A DNA stretch of 64,000 nucleotides from contig CAYTVG010000007.1 in assembly GCA_964441755.1 (NCBI GenBank), forward strand, positions 124,001-188,000, given 5' to 3'. Of this stretch, positions 33,883 to 41,102 are shown one piece after another. The position numbers and the translations under genes were made by a program. The notes under the pieces were generated by a model. It was not told the DNA's origin and did not search any database. It worked only from the letters and a program-made list of their open reading frames with translations. Within the stretch, counting starts at the first letter, position 1; each line of letters starts with the position of its first letter. This stretch comes from JAUMBM01 sp964441755 (GTDB taxonomy: Bacteria; Bacteroidota; Bacteroidia; Chitinophagales; Saprospiraceae).

Positions 33883-34995
33883 ATGGATGAACAAACGGAA
33901 CGGTGGCGGCTAATCCTTGGCAGCGCAGCTGATCCTGAACAGTCGACAGAATTGCAAGGCGATGCCAAGGGAATTGATATGGCCCTGGAAGCCGTGTACG
34001 ACAGTCAGCGCAAAGGAGGCCTGGGTTCCTCTACTCCCAACGTAAATCGCTGGTTAGGAGATATCAGGCGTTATTTTCCTACGCCTACTGTACAAGTACT
34101 CCAGCGAGATGCACTCGAGCGACTCAACCTGCAGCGAATGCTGCTCGAGCCTGAGTTGCTGGAAGCTGTTATACCCGACGTACACCTCGTTGCCACCCTG
34201 TTGACCCTCAGCAAAATCTTGCCGGATAAGAGCAGAGAATCGGCTCGCCTGGTCGTCAGGCGGTTGGTGGAAGAAGTAGAAAAAAAACTGCGGTTGCCCT
34301 TGGAACAAGCTATTCGTGCCAGTCTTCAACGGCAGCAACCGATACGCAATCCACACTTTTCCGCCATCGACTGGCACAGGACGATTCGCAAAAATTTAAA
34401 ACACTACCAAGCTGATTACCAAACGATCATACCCGTTGACCTGATTGGTTACCGCAAACAACGGCGTCGCTTCAAGCACATTATTCTACTGATTGATCAG
34501 AGTGGTTCCATGGCCTCTTCTGTTGTGTATGCCGGTATTTTGGCCTGTCTGATGGCTTCTGTCAACAGTCTGCGCACCCATGTAATTGCCTTCGACACAC
34601 AGGTACTAGATCTGAGCGAGCACCTGAGCGACCCTGTAGACCTCCTCTTCGCCACCCAGCTGGGCGGCGGCACACACATCGCCAAGGCATTGCGCTATGC
34701 AGAATCGCTTATCAGCGCGCCTTCGGATACCATATTGCTGCTGCTGTCAGACCTGCATGAAGGCCCCCTGCCCCATGAAATGTTGCATCGCTCGGCACAG
34801 ATCAAAGCCATGGGCGTTAGTTTTATCGCCCTGCTGGCACTCAACGATGAGGGCAGTCCGGCCTACAACCGGGATATTGCCATGGCGCTGGCCGGCATGG
34901 GCATACCCGCTTTCGCCAGCAGTCCCGATGCATTTCCCGATCTGCTGGCCAAAATGCTGGATGGCAAGCCTGTAGGTGCTGATGACGGGCGGTAA
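33883..34995 (+). CDS. Cytoplasmic VWA-domain protein (CoxE-like)
   Basis: 370 residues without signal peptide. The N-terminal half is helical and charged (GIDMALEAVYDSQRKGGLGSS, DIRRYFPTPTVQVLQRDAL, a roughly 60-residue LVVRRLVEEVEKKLR coiled-coil-like region). The C-terminal von Willebrand A domain starts at IILLIDQSGSMASS, with a MIDAS DxSGS at Asp205, GGGTHIAKAL as second MIDAS loop and LLLLSDLHEG as third. This resembles VWA proteins that work with MoxR AAA+ ATPases, but no MoxR gene is adjacent. A weak TTG-N22-TACTTTTT lies just upstream, and a long hairpin follows the gene. Confidence 0.85.
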   Translation: MDEQTERWRLILGSAADPEQSTELQGDAKGIDMALEAVYDSQRKGGLGSSTPNVNRWLGDIRRYFPTPTVQVLQRDALERLNLQRMLLEPELLEAVIPDVHLVATLLTLSKILPDKSRESARLVVRRLVEEVEKKLRLPLEQAIRASLQRQQPIRNPHFSAIDWHRTIRKNLKHYQADYQTIIPVDLIGYRKQRRRFKHIILLIDQSGSMASSVVYAGILACLMASVNSLRTHVIAFDTQVLDLSEHLSDPVDLLFATQLGGGTHIAKALRYAESLISAPSDTILLLLSDLHEGPLPHEMLHRSAQIKAMGVSFIALLALNDEGSPAYNRDIAMALAGMGIPAFASSPDAFPDLLAKMLDGKPVGADDGR

Positions 34996-35052
34996 GCTTA
35001 GCGTGTATGCAAGATTTTCGCCTCCGGCAGAAAATCCCGGACGCGCGAAGTG

Positions 35053-35094
35053 AGAAACGCTCTTTGACAGCATTAACTGCCAAAGAGCGTTTCT
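35053..35094. terminator. Terminator between VWA gene and thx
   Basis: AGAAACGCTCTTTG and CAAAGAGCGTTTCT pair over 14 bp, with an extra CAG/CTG pairing inside the loop after one mismatch. It lies between convergent genes and can serve both. Confidence 0.8.
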
Positions 35095-35117
35095 ACAAAG
35101 CTGAGTTGCGCTAAGGA

Positions 35118-35237
35118 TTACTCCTCGCTGCTCTTAGGCTGCTGCTCCGCTGCCGCTTTGTTGTTTTTCTGACGTGACTTTCCGTAGCTTCCTCTCCAGA
35201 TTTTGCCACGCTTGGTCCGCTTGTCACCTCTACCCAT
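35118..35237 (-). CDS. 30S ribosomal protein THX (bTHX), 39 aa
   Basis: A small basic protein that sits in the head of the 30S subunit, described in Thermus and present in Bacteroidota. The minus-strand frame from ATG 35237 reads MGRGDKRTKRGKIWRGSYGK followed by SRQKNN and a short acidic tail ending KSSEE. The MGRGDK(R)TK(R)GKIW(R)GSYGKSR signature is essentially diagnostic. The tail after it is longer than in the classical 26-residue Thermus protein, as is common in this phylum. It lies between the VWA gene and glgC, and has its own short transcription unit bordered by a hairpin. Confidence 0.92.
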   Translation of the reverse strand: MGRGDKRTKRGKIWRGSYGKSRQKNNKAAAEQQPKSSEE

Positions 35238-35369
35238 GGTTGATTATTTTACTGGTTTAAAAGATAGATATCGTGCATCGATAGCCACAAAGGCGGCGCA
35301 AAAATATATTTTTTACCGCATTTGTACCCAACATAGAACCCAAACTTTTCGAATATACCCTGATCGGTG

Positions 35370-36677
35370 CTACATCGAATGTCCGATGCGGGTACCATCC
35401 TGTAAAACAGCCCCTTTCTTGATCACGATAATCCCGTCCCTGATCACGTAAGTGTCCGTTTCTACCTCGTCCAGCGCAGCCCCGCCATGGATACGGACAC
35501 TGTTGCCAATGCGCGCACCCTTGTCGATGATAGCGTTGCGAATATAACAGTCCCTGCCGATACCCATCGGAGGCGTACCGTTGAGTGCTTCCAGTTCCTG
35601 CAGCGTCTCATAAGTATCATTACCCATGACGATGGCGTTGGAAATCTCAGTCCCTACACCTACCCGCGAGCGGATACCGATGATAGAGCGATCGATTTGT
35701 TTAGCATGGATGATACAGCCCTCCGCTACAATTGCCTGATTGAACCAGGTCCCAAAAATTTTGGAAGGCCCCAGTAGTCGGGGGCGCGTAAATATTTTGT
35801 TCTCGTTGTCGAAGAGATTAAAAGCAGGAATAGCATCCGTAAGCGCTATGTTGGCTTCGAAAAAAGAACGGATGGTTCCGATATCCGTCCAATAGCCATC
35901 GAACGCAAAGCTGGCCACGCGGTGCTTTTGCTCTATGGCATAGGGAATAATCTCTTTACCAAAGTCTGTAGACTCGGGGTTCTCCTCAAAAAGTTGCTCC
36001 AGGAAGGTGCGGGAGAAGAGATAAATCCCCATAGAAGCGAGGTAATTTTGCCCTCTGCGCGCATATTTTTCCTCTACTGCTGACTGCCAGTCAGCCAACT
36101 GCTCAGGCTTAGGCTTTTCGATAAAGCTCTGAATCATCCCCTTTTCATCCACCTTCAGGATTCCAAACCCGGGCGCATCCCGCTCAACCACCGGGATGGT
36201 GGCAATGGTAAGAGCCGCCCCCTGACTGATGTGATACTCCACCATTTGCTTGAAATCCATCTGATAGAGCTGATCTCCCGACAGGATCAGCACATACTCA
36301 TGCGCGTGATTGCGCATATGGTGCATAGACTGCCGGACGGCATCTGCTGTGCCCTGAAACCACTTATCGCTCGACGGTGTCTGCTCTGCCGCGAGGATAT
36401 CTACAAACCCCTGGCTGAAATGATCGAAGATGAAGGTATTCTTAATGTGCTGATTGAGGGAAGCGCTGTTGTACTGCGTGAGTACGAACATCCGCCGCAC
36501 GCCCGAATTGAGGCAGTTGGAAATGGGGATATCAATCAGGCGATATTTGCCCCCTATGGGTACAGCCGGCTTCGAGCGCTGGCTGGTGAGCGGGTACAAT
36601 CGTGAGCCTGCTCCCCCGCCAAGAATGAGTGCAATAACGGCACCGAGGTTGTCTCCTGTTTTGGTTGTTTTTTTCAT
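35370..36677 (-). CDS. glgC: Glucose-1-phosphate adenylyltransferase
   Basis: Makes ADP-glucose from ATP and glucose-1-phosphate, the committed step of bacterial glycogen synthesis. The 435-residue protein has the nucleotidyltransferase signature ALILGGGAGSRLYPLT, SKPAVPIGGKYRLIDIPISNCLNSG, LSGDQLYQMDF, SFIEKPK, SMGIYLFSR and YWTDIGTIRSF, then a C-terminal left-handed beta-helix (SIIGIRSRVGVGTEISNAIVMG, IDKGARIGNSVRI). It lies 24 bases downstream of glgA on the same strand, so glgA and glgC form an operon. Confidence 0.96.
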   Translation of the reverse strand: MKKTTKTGDNLGAVIALILGGGAGSRLYPLTSQRSKPAVPIGGKYRLIDIPISNCLNSGVRRMFVLTQYNSASLNQHIKNTFIFDHFSQGFVDILAAEQTPSSDKWFQGTADAVRQSMHHMRNHAHEYVLILSGDQLYQMDFKQMVEYHISQGAALTIATIPVVERDAPGFGILKVDEKGMIQSFIEKPKPEQLADWQSAVEEKYARRGQNYLASMGIYLFSRTFLEQLFEENPESTDFGKEIIPYAIEQKHRVASFAFDGYWTDIGTIRSFFEANIALTDAIPAFNLFDNENKIFTRPRLLGPSKIFGTWFNQAIVAEGCIIHAKQIDRSIIGIRSRVGVGTEISNAIVMGNDTYETLQELEALNGTPPMGIGRDCYIRNAIIDKGARIGNSVRIHGGAALDEVETDTYVIRDGIIVIKKGAVLQDGTRIGHSM

Positions 36678-36701
36678 TACCCTAAGTATTGACGGCTATT
36701 G

Positions 36702-38144
36702 TCAAGATGTAAGCTGTTCATAGATATGCGCATAGGCTCCCGCTGCACGTTCCCAGCTAAAGTCTATACGCCGTATTTGCCGGCGCAGGGCCGATAACCG
36801 GCCACTGTTATGATAAAAATCGGCCGCCCGATAGACAGCCAAAAAGGCATCTTCGAGTGAGAAATGCGTAAATTGAAACCCCCTGCCACTGCCATCGGGC
36901 TCGCCCACATCCGGCACTGTGTCACTGAGCCCCCCCACTTTGCGCACGATGGGTATGGTGGCATAGCGCATGGCATACATTTGGTTGAGGCCACAGGGCT
37001 CTACCCGCGAAGGCATGAGCAAAAAGTCGGCTCCCGCATATAGCTGGTGCGCCAGTTGTTCATTGTACTCCAGCGCTACGGCACAGCGGTCGGGATAGGT
37101 ATGCGCCACCTTTCGCAGCGCCTCCCCCACCCAGGGTTCGCCCGTGCCCAGCACGGCGAAGGACACACGCATGCCACTGCCCAATACTTTGCGGAACAAA
37201 TCGGGCAACAGATCCGCCCCCTTTTCGCCCACCAGACGCCCGATAAAGGTCATGAGCGGCAGCTCAGGCGACAAGCCTGTAAGCGCCGCCAGCGCCTGCT
37301 TATTATCTTCTTTAAAAGCAGCCAGCTCCTCTTCCGCTTGCAGCCTGCGGCTGAGGTATTGATCGGTAAAAGGATCCCACACAGCCGCATCAATGCCATT
37401 GAGTATGCCGGCACATTTGTGCCACTCATGGCGGATGAGATGCTCCAGCCCATTGGACGACTCGGCCAGCTCGCGCAGGTAGCTGGGCGATACCGTTGTC
37501 ACCCGCCAGGCGCACTTGATGCCTGTCGCCAGCGGATTAATAGTGTCTCCCCAGTCGAGCATCCCCCTGCCCTCCGCATCGAAATACGGCATGAGGTAGA
37601 GTTTTTGCCAACTGAAAGCACCGTGGTATTGCCCGTTGTGTATGGTAAAAACCGTCGGAATGTGCGCCAGTGACTTATAGTCGGGGCAGAAGCGCATCAT
37701 AAAAGGAATCAGGCCCGTATGGTGATCGTGGCAATGAATCACCTCGGGTTTGCCGGGTGAAGCCGCAATCCATTGCAGTACTGCCTGCTGAAAACAGAGG
37801 TAGCGCTCCACCTCATCTCCATAGCCCCGCCCACCGGGATCTGCATACACCCCCGGCCGGTCGAAAAGTCCGGGAATGTGCACCACGAAAAGCGGGAAGC
37901 CGAGGCTGTCTTCCGATTCTTTTTCGATCAGGTAATGCACATAATGCTTGTGCAGGCGTACCGCCCCCTGAAAAACAGGCGTAAAGCGATGGGTCTGTGC
38001 CCACTTGAGGTCGTACTTGGGCATAACCACCCCTGCTGACTGCCCGTGAGCTGCCAGGTACTTGGGTAGTGCGCCCACAACGTCTCCAAGGCCACCAGCT
38101 TTGGCGACGGGATAACACTCAGCACTTACGTGCAATACTTTCAT
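36702..38144 (-). CDS. glgA: Glycogen synthase (ADP-glucose-dependent, GT5)
   Basis: Elongates alpha-1,4-glucan from ADP-glucose. The 480-residue protein starts MKVLHVSAECYPVAKAGGLGDVVGALPKYL, containing the KxGGLGDV ADP-binding signature. HCHDHHTGLIPF, GILNGIDAAVWDP, TFIGRLVGEKGADLL and the GT-B C-domain motif MPSRVEPCGLNQMYAMRYATIPIVRKVGGL carry the catalytic and nucleotide-binding residues. The gene has a near-consensus promoter (TTG-N20-TATCTTTC) 29 bases before the ATG and is followed directly by glgC. Confidence 0.96.
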   Translation of the reverse strand: MKVLHVSAECYPVAKAGGLGDVVGALPKYLAAHGQSAGVVMPKYDLKWAQTHRFTPVFQGAVRLHKHYVHYLIEKESEDSLGFPLFVVHIPGLFDRPGVYADPGGRGYGDEVERYLCFQQAVLQWIAASPGKPEVIHCHDHHTGLIPFMMRFCPDYKSLAHIPTVFTIHNGQYHGAFSWQKLYLMPYFDAEGRGMLDWGDTINPLATGIKCAWRVTTVSPSYLRELAESSNGLEHLIRHEWHKCAGILNGIDAAVWDPFTDQYLSRRLQAEEELAAFKEDNKQALAALTGLSPELPLMTFIGRLVGEKGADLLPDLFRKVLGSGMRVSFAVLGTGEPWVGEALRKVAHTYPDRCAVALEYNEQLAHQLYAGADFLLMPSRVEPCGLNQMYAMRYATIPIVRKVGGLSDTVPDVGEPDGSGRGFQFTHFSLEDAFLAVYRAADFYHNSGRLSALRRQIRRIDFSWERAAGAYAHIYEQLTS

Positions 38145-38172
38145 AGCAGTTTATTCATCTTTGACTCCGCTT

Positions 38173-38203
38173 GAAAGATATAAATATTATCTCGACAGCA
38201 CAA
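38173..38203 (-). promoter_or_regulatory. glgA promoter TTG-N20-TATCTTTC
   Basis: Minus strand TTG at 38203-38201, 20-base spacer, TATCTTTC at 38180-38173, one base off TAnnTTTG. Located 29 bases before the glgA ATG. Confidence 0.6.
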
Positions 38204-38293
38204 TGTTTCCCTTATTTTCTTTTTTTGAAAGCATATGCAGAAGCAGCACAGCCCTTACAGCAGCCGTTTTTGCATTTCTGCCTGTATTGAAAA

Positions 38294-38399
38294 ATGTTCT
38301 TTTCCCGCAGATTTTCCCACCACCCAATACCGCCTAAGCTTCGCCGGCGAGGCGAAAACAAACAAAAGGCAGCCCGGGGAATCACTAAGGATTACAGCC
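38294..38399 (-). repeat. Dispersed palindromic intergenic repeat, copy 6 (inverted)
   Basis: Read on the minus strand, GCGAAGCTTAGGCGGTATT and CTGCGGGAAAAG align with GAGGAGCATAGCCGGTACT and CCGCGGGAAAAG of the copy at 40949, in the same order and spacing. It occupies the glgA/E1 gap (38145-38439), where nothing else was seen. Confidence 0.5.
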
Positions 38400-38439
38400 A
38401 TACGCCTGACAAGCATCATTGCCCTCAGGCCGTCACTGA

Positions 38440-40773
38440 CTACTCTTTGAGCATGCTCAGCACCTTTTCCACTACATCCTCAACACTTGGTTTGCTGAGG
38501 TAATTGCCATCGTCGCCGTAGGCGGGGCGGTGGTGGCTCGCGCAAAGCGTAGCAGGGCGGGCATCCAGCAATCGATAGCCATCCTGCTCCTCGAGTATGT
38601 GTTGCAATATGTAGGCCGACGCTCCCCCCGGTACATCTTCATCCAGCACCAGCAACCGGCTGGTCTTCGCCAGGCTTTCACGGATACGATGCAGCCGGTC
38701 AAAAGGCATGAGCGTCTGCACATCGATCAGTTCAACGCGAACACCCAGTTTTTCCAGCCGCTCGCACGCCTGATCCGCGATGCGCACACAGGCGCCATAA
38801 GTGACGAGGCTCAGATCCTCCCCTTCCCGCAGCACTTCCGGTATGCCCAGGGGCACCGTATAGGCGCCAATATTATTGGCAAGTTTTTCTTTCTGTCGAT
38901 AACCATTGAGGCATTCAATCACCATTCCGGGATCATCACTTTGCAATAAGGTATTGTACATACCTGCTGCCTGCGTCATATTGCGAGGTACGCACAGGTG
39001 CATACCCCGAAGGCTGCCCAGCAGCATACTCATGGGAGAACCCGAATGCCAGATACCCTCGAGGCGGTGGCCGCGCGTACGCACAATCACGGGCGCCTGC
39101 TGCCGGCCGTTGGTGCGCCAGCGGACGGTAGCCAGATCATCGGACAGCGCCGAGATAGCATACAGAACGTAGTCGAGATACTGTATTTCTGCCAGCGGTC
39201 GCAGCCCCCGCATGGCCATGCCAATGGCCTGGCCAATGATGGTCCACTCCCGGATACCCGTATCAAACACCCTGTGTTCGCCATATTTGGCCTGCAGGCC
39301 CGAAAACCCTTGGTTGACGCCGCCAATATAGCCCAGATCTTCCCCGAAAGCATAAAACTCGGGCCGGGCCTCCAGCACCTTATCAAAAAAAACATTAATC
39401 ACCTCATAGCCATTCAGCACCGCAGCATCTGCACTGTAAACCGGCGCACATACCGGCACCTGCAACGCACTTTTTTCCCCCTCACAAAAAAGATGGCGAT
39501 GAAAACGCTGCTCCAGCAGCGCCATCTGCTCGCTGATAAAATCATCGAGCGAGCTAACCCCAAGTTCCACCCGCATGCGGCGCGCTACCGCCAGCACCTC
39601 GGACCGGGACGACGGGATCTCGGTAGCCGACAGCTCCCGCAGGTAAACATCGCTGCCCGCAATGCCCTGGCAGCGCTGCTCGAACGCCTTCCGCAGCTCC
39701 CTGAGCGGCTCAGCATAGCTGGCCCAGGCTCGCTGCCGGGCAGTCTGTATTTCTTTACGCGCCTGCTGTTCAATAGATAGCAACACCTCCTCGGTAGCAA
39801 CATCGGTAGCCAGCAGCCACAACCTAAACTGTCGGTTGCAGTCGTATTCGCCCTCCCACTGCAGCCGCTGGGCCGACTTATAGCGCTCGTGCGAGCCTGA
39901 GGTAGAGTGCCCCTGCGGCTGCGTCAGCTCATCGACATGAAAAAGTACCGGCTGGTGAGTGCGGCGCATACCTGCGACTCCCTCCTCATACGCTTTGCAG
40001 AGCGCCGGATAATCCCAGCCCCTGACGTGGCAGATCGCTATGCCGGGGCTGTCATCCGAAGCTTCCATCCCCCGCAATGCATCGGAAATACTCTCTTTGA
40101 CCGTCTGGTGTTTTTTGGGCACAGAGATTCCGTATCCATCATCGGCTACGGTTACCGCCAGTGGCACCTGCAGCACCCCCGCGGCGTTGACGGCCTCCCA
40201 AAAAACCCCCTCTGAGGTGCTGGCATCGCCAATGATACAGTGGCATATTTCATGGCCTTTGTGTGAAAAAGCAGGCTGCTCCAGCCTGCTTGCCTCCCGG
40301 TATATTTTTGAAGCAAAAGCCAGGCCCAGGCCCCTGGCCATTTGACCACCCGTGGTGGAGATATCTGAAGAAAGATTGATCCTGTCGGTTTGTGAGAGCC
40401 AGCGCCCCTGCTCATCCAGCAGATCGCTGGCATGGTGGTTGTTCATCTGTCGCCCGCCGGAAAAGGGATCGTTGGCAGCATCGGCATAGAGTTGTGCCAG
40501 CAGCTGCTCGGGCGTTGCGAGGCCCAATGCCAGCAGCAGCGTATGCCCCCGGTAATAATCGGCCCGCCAGTCGCCCGCTGCCATCGTCCTGGCCATGGCC
40601 ACCTGAAACAGTTCTTTGCCATCGTCAGAAACGCCAAATTTGGCACGGCCGGTGAGCACGTCCCGCCGGATGTACAGGCTTAGTTCCCTGCTGAGACAGC
40701 AGATGTAATAATCCTGCAACGCTTCTGTATACCTTGGCTCCGTGGTCTTTTGAGAGTATGCTACCTGGCTCAC
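38440..40773 (-). CDS. 2-oxoacid dehydrogenase E1, fused alpha and beta subunits
   Basis: Thiamine-diphosphate decarboxylase component of a pyruvate or branched-chain 2-oxoacid dehydrogenase complex. The 777-residue protein fuses E1-alpha (about 1-340: SGGRQMNNHHASD, GQMARGLGLAFA, the ThDP motif CIIGDASTSEGVFWEAVNAA...VADDGYGISVP) to E1-beta (about 445-777: YEVINVFFDKVL, FGEDLGYIGGVNQGF, VFDTGIREWTIIGQAIGMAM, DEDVPGGASAYILQHI). The branched-chain type is more likely from the overall layout, but substrate cannot be decided here. There is no ATG near the N-terminus; the start is a GTG at 40773. A -7-like TATCTTCG lies 30 bases upstream. No E2/E3 genes are near. Confidence 0.92.
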   Translation of the reverse strand: MSQVAYSQKTTEPRYTEALQDYYICCLSRELSLYIRRDVLTGRAKFGVSDDGKELFQVAMARTMAAGDWRADYYRGHTLLLALGLATPEQLLAQLYADAANDPFSGGRQMNNHHASDLLDEQGRWLSQTDRINLSSDISTTGGQMARGLGLAFASKIYREASRLEQPAFSHKGHEICHCIIGDASTSEGVFWEAVNAAGVLQVPLAVTVADDGYGISVPKKHQTVKESISDALRGMEASDDSPGIAICHVRGWDYPALCKAYEEGVAGMRRTHQPVLFHVDELTQPQGHSTSGSHERYKSAQRLQWEGEYDCNRQFRLWLLATDVATEEVLLSIEQQARKEIQTARQRAWASYAEPLRELRKAFEQRCQGIAGSDVYLRELSATEIPSSRSEVLAVARRMRVELGVSSLDDFISEQMALLEQRFHRHLFCEGEKSALQVPVCAPVYSADAAVLNGYEVINVFFDKVLEARPEFYAFGEDLGYIGGVNQGFSGLQAKYGEHRVFDTGIREWTIIGQAIGMAMRGLRPLAEIQYLDYVLYAISALSDDLATVRWRTNGRQQAPVIVRTRGHRLEGIWHSGSPMSMLLGSLRGMHLCVPRNMTQAAGMYNTLLQSDDPGMVIECLNGYRQKEKLANNIGAYTVPLGIPEVLREGEDLSLVTYGACVRIADQACERLEKLGVRVELIDVQTLMPFDRLHRIRESLAKTSRLLVLDEDVPGGASAYILQHILEEQDGYRLLDARPATLCASHHRPAYGDDGNYLSKPSVEDVVEKVLSMLKE

Positions 40774-41102
40774 AGTATTGGTATTTTTATGAGGTACATA
40801 GAGCGAAGATAGTAAAAAAATGTGAGCCTCCGCAGATTTTGACGCCCCGCCGGCAGCTAATCAGTTTCTGAGAGGTCGTAAAAAGATGCAGACTCCGTCT
40901 ATGCGCACTGGTCGACATACAAGTTCAAAATCTACGCCTGCAGCCGGCACTCGTTCGGATTTCCCGCCAGAGTTTCGCGGGTTTTCACGTTTTGGGAGGA
41001 GCATAGCCGGTACTACATGATTGAAAAAAGGTGAAGACCCGCGGGAAAAGAAGCGTTGTGCGCCCGGGTGGGAAACCCCAAGTCCGGGCATGCCCCAACC
41101 CA
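40774..41102. other. 329-bp spacer between CHAT gene and E1 gene
   Basis: Contains a -7-like TATCTTCG for the E1 gene (complement of 40804-40811) and a well-preserved dispersed repeat (40949-41055). No gene was seen. Confidence 0.5.
40949..41055 (+). repeat. Dispersed palindromic intergenic repeat, copy 7
   Basis: Left arm ACTCGTTCGGATTTCCCG. The inner palindrome CGCGGGTTTTCACGTTTT (40976-40993) pairs with AAAAAAGGTGAAGACCCGCG (41024-41043). The core GAGGAGCATAGCCGGTACTA is the best-preserved copy of the family core. Confidence 0.7.

Noticed and set aside
34998..35035. Short AGATTTTCGCC...GGCAGAAAATC palindrome as a tenth repeat copy
   Set aside because: Only the end words match the family; no core, so it is not counted.
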